DNA of 64,000 bases from contig CAZKBB010000002.1 in assembly GCA_964550935.1 (NCBI GenBank), positions 1-64,000 of the forward strand, in the 5' to 3' direction. Made by a program: the position numbers and the translations under genes. Under the pieces are notes generated by a model. The model searched no databases and had not been told where the DNA came from. It was given only the letters and a program-made list of their open reading frames with translations. Below are positions 15,361 to 23,256 of the stretch, piece by piece. Within the stretch, counting starts at the first letter, position 1. Every line of letters begins with the position of its first letter. Source of the stretch: JBCBSP01 sp964550935 (GTDB taxonomy: Bacteria > Pseudomonadota > Alphaproteobacteria > Caulobacterales > Maricaulaceae).

Positions 15361-17068
15361 CGCGCTGGTTCAGCTCTCCCCCGCCTGGCCGTTCCTGATC
15401 GCAGGGCTTCTGTGCCTGGCGATCCCGGTGCATCTGGTGCGCAAGGCGCTGATGCTCGCGGCCCCGCTGGCGGGCCTGTTCTTGTGGTTCCTGCCCGCCC
15501 AGCCGGGCGTCTACGGGGTCATCGAGCTCGGGCCCTTCGTTCTGGAGACCTTCCGATACGACGCGCTGTCGCGCCCCTGGGGGCTCATTTTCCTGTTGGC
15601 GGGGCTCTTGAACGGCGTCTTCGCTCTGCACGAACGCGCGCGCATCAGCGACGGCTCGGCGCTTTTGTATACCGGCGCGGCGATCGGCGCGGTGTTCGCC
15701 GGCGACCTTGTGACGCTCTTCCTGTTCTGGGAGTTGACCGCGATCGCCTCCGCGCCGCTGATCTTCGCCGCCGGCGGCCAGGGCGCCTATCGCGCTGGGT
15801 TGCGCTATCTGGCGATCCAGGTGCTTTCCGGAGTGCTGCTCCTTGGCGGCGCGATGATGCTGGTCGCCGAGACCGGCTCGTGGACCTTCTCACAGATCGG
15901 GCTCGACAGCCGGGCGGGCTGGCTGATCCTGGCCGGCGTCGGCATCAAGGCCGCCTTCCCGCTCCTACACAACTGGCTTCAGGACGCCTACCCGAAGGCG
16001 ACCGCGACCGGTGCGGTGGTGCTGTCGGCCTTCACCACGAAAATGGCGATCTATGCGCTCGCGCGCGCCTTTCCGGGCGAGGACATCCTGATCTGGGTCG
16101 GCGTGGTGATGGCGGTCTTTCCGGTCATCTACATCACGCTGGAGAACGACCTTCGGCGCATGCTCGCCTATTCGCTGAACGCCCAGCTCGGCTTCATGGT
16201 CGCCGCGATCGGGGTGGGCGGCGCCATCGGGCTTAACGCCGCAGCGGCGAACGCCTTCGTTCACGTGCTCTACAAGGGCCTGCTCTTCATGACGATGGGC
16301 GCGGTGCTGACGCGCATCGGAACGGTCAAGGCGACCGAGCTCGGCGGGCTGTACCGCTCCATGCCGATCACGACCGTATTCGCCCTGATCGGCTGCCTCA
16401 CGCTTCTCGGCGCACCTTTCCTGGCGGGCTTCGCCGCCAAGGCGCTCGTGCTCCACGCGCTGCTCGAAGGGGGCCATGTCCTGGCCTTCACCATCCTGGT
16501 GATCGCCGCGGCCGGCGTTGTGGAACACTCAGGCTACAAGCTGCCCTGGTTCGCCTTCTTCGGGCGCGACAGCGGAAAACGCCCGGCTGAAGCGCCGTGG
16601 AACATGCTGCTCGCGATGGGGCTTGCGGCGTTCCTGTGCGTCTATCTCGGACTGCATCACGAGGCGCTGTTCGGCCTTCTGCCCTATCCCGAGGCCTACG
16701 AGCCCTACAAGCTGTCCGCGATCATCGGCCAGCTGCAGCTGATCGCGGCCTCGCTGTTGGCCTTCGGTCTGGTCATACGCTTCGGGCTGTATCCGTTGCG
16801 CGACGATCGGATCACTCTGGACGCGGATTGGCTTTACCGCCGCGTCCTCGACGGTGTCGCGCGGTGGGGCTCTGCGATGACGCAACGTCTGATCACTGCG
16901 ATCCAGCTTATGCTCGCCCGCGCAGGCGGCGCGGCGGGGCGGAGGCTGTTCAATCTGTTCAGCCCGGCCGGTCTTCTCTCGCGCGACTTCCCCTCAGGGT
17001 TGATGGCGCTGTGGACCGCGCTCATGCTGGCCATGGTCCTGATCGCGGCGTATTTCTCCACGCTCTAA
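15353..17068 (+). CDS. NuoL/MrpA/D-like proton-conducting subunit 3
   Basis: A 571-residue membrane protein. VTLFLFWELTAIASAPLIF gives the helix-5 glutamate, and VGIKAAFPLLHNWLQDAYPK the helix-7 lysine. ENDLRRMLAYSLNAQLGFM and HVLYKGLLFMTMGAV are further family marks. The ATG at 15353 has GGGAGGAC upstream and overlaps the previous gene. The C-terminal extension (about residues 480-571) is predicted to include an amphipathic stretch and one last helix, a little like the lateral arm of NuoL. It closes the antiporter operon; no terminator hairpin with a T-run follows. Confidence 0.9.
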   Translation: MLDALVQLSPAWPFLIAGLLCLAIPVHLVRKALMLAAPLAGLFLWFLPAQPGVYGVIELGPFVLETFRYDALSRPWGLIFLLAGLLNGVFALHERARISDGSALLYTGAAIGAVFAGDLVTLFLFWELTAIASAPLIFAAGGQGAYRAGLRYLAIQVLSGVLLLGGAMMLVAETGSWTFSQIGLDSRAGWLILAGVGIKAAFPLLHNWLQDAYPKATATGAVVLSAFTTKMAIYALARAFPGEDILIWVGVVMAVFPVIYITLENDLRRMLAYSLNAQLGFMVAAIGVGGAIGLNAAAANAFVHVLYKGLLFMTMGAVLTRIGTVKATELGGLYRSMPITTVFALIGCLTLLGAPFLAGFAAKALVLHALLEGGHVLAFTILVIAAAGVVEHSGYKLPWFAFFGRDSGKRPAEAPWNMLLAMGLAAFLCVYLGLHHEALFGLLPYPEAYEPYKLSAIIGQLQLIAASLLAFGLVIRFGLYPLRDDRITLDADWLYRRVLDGVARWGSAMTQRLITAIQLMLARAGGAAGRRLFNLFSPAGLLSRDFPSGLMALWTALMLAMVLIAAYFSTL

Positions 17069-17111
17069 ACCGTTTGCGCCGAGGTGTTCGCAGTTCGCGT
17101 GCAGCGCGTAC

Positions 17112-17140
17112 GTTCGCACCTTCGATAGGAATGTTATCCT
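17112..17140 (+). promoter_or_regulatory. Candidate promoter of gafY-gafZ
   Basis: An extended -10 is readable as TG (17132-17133) plus TATCCT (17135-17140). The -35 region about 17 bases upstream (17112-17117, GTTCGC) is weak. Transcription would start near 17147, inside the SOS-type box at 17144-17158. The stretch upstream also holds further GTTCG copies (17086, 17093, 17112). Promoter strength cannot be judged from sequence. Confidence 0.4.
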
Positions 17141-17143
17141 CAC

Positions 17144-17158
17144 GTTCGCCCTTCGTTC
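17144..17158 (+). promoter_or_regulatory. LexA-type SOS box, GTTC-N7-GTTC
   Basis: GTTCGCCCTTCGTTC is a perfect match to GTTC-N7-GTTC, the LexA recognition site of Alphaproteobacteria such as Rhodobacter and Caulobacter. It lies 45 bases upstream of the gafY-like start and overlaps the predicted transcription start, the right place for repression. With equal base use about two such matches would occur by chance in the whole window on both strands, so position is the main support. Confidence 0.55.
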
Positions 17159-17203
17159 CTAGCATGGGCCCATCCGACGGGGTGGATGAACGAGTGAGGA
17201 AAC

Positions 17204-17572
17204 ATGACGGAGGATATCCCAGGGCCGCTGATGCGCCGAGACAAGGCGCGCGCGCGGCTGGTGCAGCAGGTGGTGGCCTACGCGTTCGATGTGCCGCTGG
17301 AGGAGATGGCCGCGCCCACCCGGCGTGCGGCGAACGTGGCCTTCGCGCGTCAGGTGGCGATGTATCTGGCCCATGTGGCGTTCGAGCTGAGCTTGTCGCG
17401 GGTCGGGTTGATCTTCGGGCGCGATCGTACGACGGCGGCCTACGCCTGCCACCGCGTGGAAGACGCGCGCGATGAGGCCGGGCTGGACGCCAAGCTCGAC
17501 GCTCTGGAGGCGTTTCTGCGCCACGCGCCGGATCTGGAGCCGGCGCGCGAGCGTGAAAGGGCCCGAGCATGA
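17204..17572 (+). CDS. gafY: DnaA domain IV-like HTH protein, candidate GTA activator GafY
   Basis: A 122-residue protein with a single TrpR-like helix-turn-helix related to the DNA-binding domain IV of DnaA. SRVGLIFGRDRTTAAYACHR (residues 65-84) matches the DnaA signature (GRDHTTVLHACRKI-like), but the AAA+ part is absent. In Caulobacter, GTA genes are switched on by a pair of small proteins, GafY and GafZ, corresponding to the two halves of Rhodobacter GafA: a DnaA-IV-like domain and a DUF6456/sigma-like domain. This gene and its overlapping neighbour have exactly those two domains in that order. GAGGAAAC precedes the ATG. The alternative is an unrelated DnaA-like regulator. Confidence 0.7.
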   Translation: MTEDIPGPLMRRDKARARLVQQVVAYAFDVPLEEMAAPTRRAANVAFARQVAMYLAHVAFELSLSRVGLIFGRDRTTAAYACHRVEDARDEAGLDAKLDALEAFLRHAPDLEPARERERARA

Positions 17573-18339
17573 GTGCGCCGGCTTGGCTGAAGCGTCTGTC
17601 CAGGCCCGGCGCGCGGCTGGCGCCAGACCCGCGCGGCGGGTTCGCAGTGTTTCCCGGCGGGGACCGACGCCGCCGGGCGCTGGCGCGCCTTGATGCCGGC
17701 GCGCTCAAGGGCGCGCTCGCCGACGGACTTGTGGAGCCGGCCGGGAAAGAGCGTTGGGCGATCTCGGACGCGGGCCTGGCCCGGATCAAGCGCGCCGAAG
17801 CCGCTCCGGAGCGCGCCTATGCCGACCAGCACCGAACGCTCGGCGCGGTGGATGTCGAAACGCCTCAAGGCCGGCTTGAACGCGCCACGGCCGATCTCAA
17901 AGCCTCGCCTCTGGCGCGTTACGCCAAGGCGCGCGGCGGCGCGCCCGCGGCGTTAAGCCCCATCCAGGTTGCGGCCGGAGAGCGTCTGCGCGCCGATTAC
18001 GAGCGCTCGACGCTGTTGACATCAGTGACGGCGGATTGGACGCGCCCGCCGAAGGGAAAGTCGCCGCGCTCGCCCCAAGATCCGGCCGCCGCGCCGGCCT
18101 CCCGGCTCGCCGCGAAAGATCGCGTGATGGATGCCCTGGCGGCCGCCGGGCCCGGCCTCGACCGGCTTCTGGTGAACGTGTGTCTGCGCGAGACGGGGAT
18201 GACGACGGCCGAGCGCGCGCTTGGATGGCCGGAGCGCGCGGGCCTTCCCGCGCTCGCCATGGCGCTTGAGCGGCTTGCGGTGTTCTACGGGTTCAAAGCG
18301 CCGGACGCGCCGGCCGATCCGTTCCGCGGCCCAGCCTAA
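17569..18339 (+). CDS. gafZ: DUF6456 protein, candidate GTA activator/antiterminator GafZ
   Basis: A 256-residue protein whose C-terminal half is a DUF6456 domain. It contains the block ALSPIQVAAGERLRADYERS and, at the end, VNVCLRETGMTTAERALGWP followed by a short helix with ALERLAVFYGF. The N-terminal third resembles a small winged helix (RRRALARLDAGALKGALADGLV). The domain is homologous to the C-terminal part of Rhodobacter GafA and to Caulobacter GafZ, which binds RNA polymerase and lets it pass terminators in the GTA cluster. It overlaps the gafY-like gene by 4 bases, so the two are made together. The gene ends in a 4-base CTAA overlap with sufE on the other strand. Confidence 0.7.
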   Translation: MSAPAWLKRLSRPGARLAPDPRGGFAVFPGGDRRRRALARLDAGALKGALADGLVEPAGKERWAISDAGLARIKRAEAAPERAYADQHRTLGAVDVETPQGRLERATADLKASPLARYAKARGGAPAALSPIQVAAGERLRADYERSTLLTSVTADWTRPPKGKSPRSPQDPAAAPASRLAAKDRVMDALAAAGPGLDRLLVNVCLRETGMTTAERALGWPERAGLPALAMALERLAVFYGFKAPDAPADPFRGPA

Positions 18340-18761
18340 GCGGCGTTGGCGCGCACCTTCGCGTCGCTCTGGATCACACCGATCATGGAGGCGAGGCCGT
18401 TGGAGCGCTGAGGCGAGAGATGCTCGGACAGGCCGATGCGCTCCAGAACTGCGCGCGGGTCGATCTCGAGCGCTTCTTCAGCTGTGCGCCCCTCGTAAAG
18501 ACGGGTCAGCAGGGCGACGAGGCCCTTGACGATGTGCGCGTCGGAATCCCCGCGCAGCACATAGCGGCCAGCCTCATCGTCAAGGACCAGCCAGACCTGG
18601 CTGACGCAGCCCTTCACCTTGTTGTCGTCGCAGCGTTCGGTGTCCTCGAGCTTGGGCAGGGCGCGACCAAGGTCGATGAGATACTTGTAGCGCTCCTCCC
18701 AGTCGTCGAGCAGCTCGAACTCGTCGATGAGATCGTCTATGCGGGCGTTGAGATCGCTCAT
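18336..18761 (-). CDS. sufE: SufE family sulfur-acceptor protein
   Basis: A 141-residue SufE. It accepts persulfide sulfur from the cysteine desulfurase SufS for Fe-S cluster assembly. The active cysteine is Cys52 in KGCVSQVWL, at the position of E. coli SufE Cys51, and SPQRSNGL is a further family motif. The gene is on the minus strand, tail-to-tail with the gafZ-like gene, sharing CTAA as two stop codons. No suf operon is nearby, as is common for stand-alone sufE in Alphaproteobacteria. Confidence 0.95.
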   Translation of the reverse strand: MSDLNARIDDLIDEFELLDDWEERYKYLIDLGRALPKLEDTERCDDNKVKGCVSQVWLVLDDEAGRYVLRGDSDAHIVKGLVALLTRLYEGRTAEEALEIDPRAVLERIGLSEHLSPQRSNGLASMIGVIQSDAKVRANAA

Positions 18762-18821
18762 ACGATCGAGGTAGCGATGCGAGCGCGGCGCGGCAAGGGG
18801 GCGCGGCGCCGCGAAGGCCGA

Positions 18822-19145
18822 TCAGGAGCCGGCGTCGCTGCGGCGCTGCTGCAGGTCGGCGACCTTATCGTTCGCGACCGCTCCTGCGAGGTCGAGGATC
18901 GCGCCGAGGTCCTGTCCGACCTCGCAGACCCGGGCGTTCTGATCGCAGAAGGATCCGGTGCGCGCATCCGTGTTCAGCCGCGGCTCTCCGGAGATCTCGG
19001 CCACTGCATCGCGCATCTGCGCGGTCAGCGGGCCCTCGCTCATGTGGAAGCCGGCCGGCGTGAACGCGGCGACGGCGGCGAGGTAGAACCCGGCGCGAAG
19101 GATGAAGCTGATAAAGGCCATGGGACCCGTTTCGCTGCGCTTCAT
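18822..19145 (-). CDS. Small membrane-anchored protein, DUF5330-like
   Basis: A 107-residue protein (99 if the internal ATG at 19121 is used) with one N-terminal membrane helix (about residues 10-28). A short periplasmic part has a cysteine pair (SFCDQNARVCEVG) that could form a disulfide. It resembles DUF5330 proteins of Alphaproteobacteria, of unknown function, but I am not certain. It lies 60 bases upstream of sufE in the same direction. Upstream are repeated TTAACG motifs. Confidence 0.5.
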   Translation of the reverse strand: MKRSETGPMAFISFILRAGFYLAAVAAFTPAGFHMSEGPLTAQMRDAVAEISGEPRLNTDARTGSFCDQNARVCEVGQDLGAILDLAGAVANDKVADLQQRRSDAGS

Positions 19146-19203
19146 GGAAGCCGAAAGTGCGCAAAAGGTACCAAAGCGGGCGGGCTTGCGCCATCGAAAG
19201 CCC

Positions 19204-19232
19204 CGTTAACGATGAAGCAGGCGTTAACGACG
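19204..19232. repeat. Repeated GTTAAC motif upstream of the DUF5330-like gene
   Basis: CGTTAACGATG (19204-19214) and CGTTAACGACG (19222-19232) are near-identical direct copies 18 bases apart, each centred on the palindrome GTTAAC. A third TTAACG follows at 19255. They occupy the 124-base stretch between two minus-strand genes. In Caulobacter-like bacteria TTAA half-sites are read by CtrA, but the spacing here is not the classical TTAA-N7-TTAA. Confidence 0.35.
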
Positions 19233-19269
19233 CCGCGTCAGCCTTGCCGGCGCCTTAACGCCAACCTGC

Positions 19270-20367
19270 CTATCGCCCACCGGGCGACACGCTCGGCACG
19301 GCCGGCGCGCGAGGGCGTCCGGCGCGCATAACCGACAGGCAGGTTGCGATGTCGTTCAACGCATGCTCGGCGATGCAGAAGGAGTCCTCGTACTTGAACT
19401 GGCCCGCCGCGACGCACTGGGCGAGATCAAGCCGCGCCCAGGCGATGCAGCGCTGGGCGGCGGGATCCTCCAATAACCGGTCGATCGCGGCCGGATCGGC
19501 GGACTGCACCGCCTGGAGCGCGGCGACGGACAGGATCCGTCCGACGCGGCGCTCATCCGGCGTCAGTTGCACCTCGCCGACATTGAGCACCAGATCCGGC
19601 GCGCTCATGGGGCCGGACGGTCCTTCGGACACGCCGCCCTCGTAAAGGGCGGAGGCCGACCCGATCCCGCCTTGCGCCGGTGCGAAGCGCGCGTGCAGCT
19701 CAGCCGGGTCCGGCGCCTCGAAATTCACCCGCAGCCGGTCCGAGGCGGCCTCCAGCGCAGCGAGACGATCGGACCGATCTCGATTGCGCCGACGCGCCCA
19801 GGCTTGGCTTTGAAGATTGTAGGCCGCGAGGCGGTAGCGGTCGCTCACTGCGCGCAATTCCTCCGCGTCGGCGTCGAGCGCTTCGCGCACAGAGCGGCCC
19901 GCCTCGCGCGCGCCTGGAAAGCCGGTGACGAATAGCGTGTCGTCCATAAGGCCCGCGCGCGCAGCGTCGACGCCGTAATAGTCCGCCACCGCGCGCACCG
20001 AGTCGATGAACTCGGGATGCTCGGTGGCGATCAGGGCGGCATAGGCGAGCTGGGCGTCGGCGAGCGTCTCGTCGTCATAATAGGCTGCGAGCGCGTCCAT
20101 CGTCTCGTCGAGATCGCGGGACGAGACGATCTCGCGCCGTCCGGCCCAGTCGACCTCCTCGTGATAGGAGGCGTAGACTTGCGCCGCGCTGAAAAGCGGC
20201 GCGCGCGGATCGTCGCCGCGCAGCGTGATCGGCGAAGCGTCGTCCTGAGGAGCCGGCAACTGCAACACTGGGGCGGGCGCGGCGTCAGAACCGCTTTGGG
20301 CCGGCGCCGCGATCGGTGTCAGGACGATGAAGGCGGCGGAACACAGCGCGCGAACGGCGATGGGCAT
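19270..20367 (-). CDS. Putative secreted protein, function unknown
   Basis: A protein of about 365 residues with a clear signal peptide when started at the ATG at 20367 (hydrophobic core VRALCSAAFIVLTPIAAPAQ); ten more residues are possible upstream. The mature part is rich in Ala, Asp and Arg and mostly helical. The C-terminal part has four cysteines (RCIAWARLDLAQCV, FCIAEHALNDIATC), probably two periplasmic disulfides. I recognise no family. The last region with CIAEHALND suggests a small helical bundle. It is divergent from the histidine kinase gene at 20521. Confidence 0.65.
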   Translation of the reverse strand: MPIAVRALCSAAFIVLTPIAAPAQSGSDAAPAPVLQLPAPQDDASPITLRGDDPRAPLFSAAQVYASYHEEVDWAGRREIVSSRDLDETMDALAAYYDDETLADAQLAYAALIATEHPEFIDSVRAVADYYGVDAARAGLMDDTLFVTGFPGAREAGRSVREALDADAEELRAVSDRYRLAAYNLQSQAWARRRNRDRSDRLAALEAASDRLRVNFEAPDPAELHARFAPAQGGIGSASALYEGGVSEGPSGPMSAPDLVLNVGEVQLTPDERRVGRILSVAALQAVQSADPAAIDRLLEDPAAQRCIAWARLDLAQCVAAGQFKYEDSFCIAEHALNDIATCLSVMRAGRPRAPAVPSVSPGGR

Positions 20368-20520
20368 AGCGGCGACGAACTCCGTGTCCTGCATCAACGC
20401 ACATAGTGCCCGCGATCGGGTCCGGCTCCAAGCGCGGCGATCTCTGCGGCGTGCGCCTTAACCGCTGTTCAAGAATTGTTAACGCCGTGGGTTGACCGTG
20501 CGATCGCCGCACTGCGTTTG
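20368..20520. promoter_or_regulatory. Divergent intergenic region with TTAA half-sites
   Basis: About 150 bases separate the starts of the secreted-protein gene and the sensor kinase gene. It holds TTAACCGC at 20458-20465 and GTTAACG at 20478-20484, resembling CtrA half-sites (TTAACCAT), and a near-SOS sequence GTTCAAGAATTGTTA at 20467-20481 that misses the last base. No firm promoter could be assigned. Confidence 0.3.
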
Positions 20521-22332
20521 ATGAGTCGGACCCCGCGCATGAGCCAGACCCCGCGTTCGCCCGCCTTCCTTGAGCCGCTCGCCGTACGCGCGCTGCACGC
20601 GCTCTGGATCGGCCTTGTCGTCCTCGCCGCGTTTGAGGTCCACCGCAGCCTGCCAATCAGCGCCGCCGCCATCGCCGGCTGGAGCGCCGCAGCTGCGCCC
20701 GGGCTTCTAGGCCTGATCGCCGGTGCGCCGCGTGGGCGGGCTGATGCGCATCGCTTCTCCTTTCTTCTCAGCTGGATCATGCCCGGCTTCGCCGCGAGCG
20801 CGGCGTTCGGAGGCGCGCTGTCGCCGGCGGCGCTGGTTTTCCTGGCCGGTCCCGCCGCAGCCGCCGCTACCAGCCGGCGCGAGGATGTCACGATGAGCGC
20901 GGTGATCGCCCTGACGGCGTTTGCTGCACTGGGCGCGTTTTCGATCGTTTCACCCGGGGGTGCAGGGCCTGCAGCGGGCGTCTTGACGACATCGCCCGGC
21001 GGGGCTGCGCTACTGGCGGTGTTCTTCGCCGCTGCCTCGCTTCTGGCCGGCGTGCGCGCATCCGGGCGGCTCAATGCGCTCGCCGGCGAGGTGCGCGAGC
21101 TCAAGCCCGCCGCCGACGCGTTCACCCACGCGCCAGAGCCGCTGGTCGCCTGCGATGCGGATGGACGCATTCTGGCCGCCTCCCGTTCGGTTCGCCGCCT
21201 GGTGCCGGGCGCGCCGCGCTCGCTCGGCGGTCTGCCGCTTGAAGGCCTCGCTTTCGACGAAGCTGCAGCCGAGACCATCTCGCGCGGGCTCACCTCCGCT
21301 GAGGAAGGCGGCTCCGCAGACGGCGGACGCTTCATGTTCGACGTTCGCGGCGGTCGCGGTGAGGCGATCGGTGTGGATGCGCGCGCCGCCGCCGCCGGCG
21401 AAGGCGGGCTGGTGCTTCACCTGGCGCGCAGTGAAACCGCCGCTCCTGTGAATGTGCATGCGCCCGACGAGCGCGATCGGCGCATCGCCGCGCTTCAGGC
21501 CGAGCGGGACGAGGCCGTCGCGGCGAGCCAGGCGAAGTCGGATTTCCTTGCTTCGGTCAGCCATGAGCTGCGCACGCCGCTCAACGCCATCATCGGCTTC
21601 TCCGACGTAATGACGCAGCGCCTGTTCGGGCCGATGCCCGCGCGCTACGCCGAATACGCGGACATGATCCATGAAAGCGGTCGTCATCTGCTCGACCTGA
21701 TCGGGGATGTCCTGGACATGTCCAAGATCGAAGCGGACCGCTATGAGCTGACGCTCGACCGGTTCGACGCCCGCGATGTCGTCGATACCTGCACGAAAAT
21801 GCTTCGCCTTCGCGCCCGCGATAAAGGGGTCGTGCTCAATTCCGACGCCGGTGACGCCCCGATCGATGTGGAAGCCGACCGCAAGGCGCTGCGTCAAATC
21901 TTGCTCAACCTGCTCTCCAACGCGGTGAAATTCACCTCTGAAGGCGGAGCGGTGGCGGTGATGGCGCGCGCGCACGCCGGCGAGCTGGTGCTCGCCGTTG
22001 GTGATAGCGGGGTCGGCATCGAGGCTGACGCCGTCGAGGGGCTGGGCGAGCGCTACGCCCAGGCCGGGTCCGCGCGCGAGAGCTCCGAACGCGGCACCGG
22101 GCTCGGCTTGTCGCTGGTGAAGGCGCTCGCGGAAATGCACGGCGGTTCGATGAGCCTGCAAAGCGCTAGGGGTGAGGGCACGACCGTCACGGTGCGCTTG
22201 CCCGTCATCGCGTCCGCAGAGATTTCCGACATGGGCGATGAAAACGAGGCGGTGCTTGATGTGCGCGGCCAGATCGCGCTCGCCCAGAGCGCTGGAGACG
22301 AAATCGCCCGGACCGCCGCGCAGGCGTCCTAA
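20521..22332 (+). CDS. PAS-containing sensor histidine kinase, PleC/DivJ-like
   Basis: A membrane kinase of about 603 residues. Several N-terminal helices (roughly residues 20-190) precede a PAS-like segment (EPLVACDADGRILAASRSV), then HisKA with the phosphorylated histidine in SVSHELRTPLNAIIGFSDVM (His348). LFGPMPARYAEYADMIHESG after the H-box is typical of the PleC/DivJ group in Alphaproteobacteria. The ATPase domain has NLLSNAVKFT, VGDSGVGIE and RGTGLGLSLV. The start is uncertain: an upstream ATG-frame start at 20476 and an ATG at 20539 are possible, and 20521-20556 is an 18-base tandem duplication (MSRTPR, MSQTPR). No response regulator is adjacent. The stop overlaps the convergent gene by CTAA. 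Confidence 0.85.
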   Translation: MSRTPRMSQTPRSPAFLEPLAVRALHALWIGLVVLAAFEVHRSLPISAAAIAGWSAAAAPGLLGLIAGAPRGRADAHRFSFLLSWIMPGFAASAAFGGALSPAALVFLAGPAAAAATSRREDVTMSAVIALTAFAALGAFSIVSPGGAGPAAGVLTTSPGGAALLAVFFAAASLLAGVRASGRLNALAGEVRELKPAADAFTHAPEPLVACDADGRILAASRSVRRLVPGAPRSLGGLPLEGLAFDEAAAETISRGLTSAEEGGSADGGRFMFDVRGGRGEAIGVDARAAAAGEGGLVLHLARSETAAPVNVHAPDERDRRIAALQAERDEAVAASQAKSDFLASVSHELRTPLNAIIGFSDVMTQRLFGPMPARYAEYADMIHESGRHLLDLIGDVLDMSKIEADRYELTLDRFDARDVVDTCTKMLRLRARDKGVVLNSDAGDAPIDVEADRKALRQILLNLLSNAVKFTSEGGAVAVMARAHAGELVLAVGDSGVGIEADAVEGLGERYAQAGSARESSERGTGLGLSLVKALAEMHGGSMSLQSARGEGTTVTVRLPVIASAEISDMGDENEAVLDVRGQIALAQSAGDEIARTAAQAS

Positions 22333-23246
22333 CGCGACCCGGACGCGGCCTTGCGCGCTGCGTCTTCAGCGACGATGAAGTCCACCGCCGCGCGCAGAGC
22401 CCCGATCTCGATCCACCAGGCCGTCGTCACGGCGCCGTCAGCGCCGCGAAGTTCAACCCGCGCGGATTCGCGCGGATCAAGCCGCGCCATGGCGTCGAAG
22501 GCGTTTGCTGGAAACACGAAGCCGGCCTGAGGCGACTCGGCCTGCGGTGTCTGGAGAAGCGTTCCGGCGAACGCCGGCGCGATCCTTCGCGACGCGAAGA
22601 TCGTTCGGCGCGCCCAGGCCGGCGGCGCATAGGCCGACAACGGGTCGTTGGAGCCGGCCGATACCAGGCCGCCCGCCGTCGCGTCGGTCGGTGCGGCGCG
22701 CGCCGGATCGCGCAGGACCAGCACCGCTGACGCGGGGCGGCGCTCAACGCTCGCTGCCAGCATCAGCGCGCCGTCGCCGCGCTCGTCGAGCGCCCAGCCC
22801 AGCCTGACGTCCTCGCCGAGGGTCTGGACGACCGCCCAATCGCCCGGCTCCAGAGCGCCGCGGTTCGCGTCCCAGCCGCGATGGCGTCCTTCAAAGCGCA
22901 TGCGGCGCTGCTGCATGTAGGCGCGGTGGGCGCCGCGAACCGCGTCGGCGAGCTCTGCGACCGTTTGCGAGCCGCAATCGGAAAGCGCCGCGTCCGCGCC
23001 AACGCGCGCGAAGGCGGCCTCGATGCGATGGCCCGGCGCGCCGGCCGCGCGCAGCTCCGCGCGCGAAACTTCAAGTCCGGCTTCAAGCGCGCGGCGCTCG
23101 GCTGCGCTGAACAGATCGCACGCCTGGTCGGCGGCCATGGCGCGTGCGCGCATCATGAAGGCGCGTTCGGCTGCGAGCGCCTCGGGGGAGGGCGCGGCGG
23201 TGGCGGCGGCGATGGCGGTCAAACTGGCGGTGATGAAGCCCGGCAT
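22329..23246 (-). CDS. Putative periplasmic protein, function unknown
   Basis: A 305-residue protein with an N-terminal hydrophobic leader (ITASLTAIAAATAAPSPEA) and a soluble body. The first part is helical and contains two cysteines (DQACDLFS, LSDCGSQ). The second part is beta-rich with an EPGDWAVVQTLGEDVRLGW-like stretch. I do not recognise a family. It sits 10 bases after the BcsB-like gene in the same direction, so the two probably form one unit and may act together in the envelope. The stop shares CTAA with the kinase gene. Confidence 0.6.
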   Translation of the reverse strand: MPGFITASLTAIAAATAAPSPEALAAERAFMMRARAMAADQACDLFSAAERRALEAGLEVSRAELRAAGAPGHRIEAAFARVGADAALSDCGSQTVAELADAVRGAHRAYMQQRRMRFEGRHRGWDANRGALEPGDWAVVQTLGEDVRLGWALDERGDGALMLAASVERRPASAVLVLRDPARAAPTDATAGGLVSAGSNDPLSAYAPPAWARRTIFASRRIAPAFAGTLLQTPQAESPQAGFVFPANAFDAMARLDPRESARVELRGADGAVTTAWWIEIGALRAAVDFIVAEDAARKAASGSR

Positions 23247-23256
23247 GGGCGGAACA

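Noticed and set aside
20467..20481. GTTCAAGAATTGTTA as a second LexA box
   Set aside because: The last base deviates from GTTC, and such one-off matches are common by chance.
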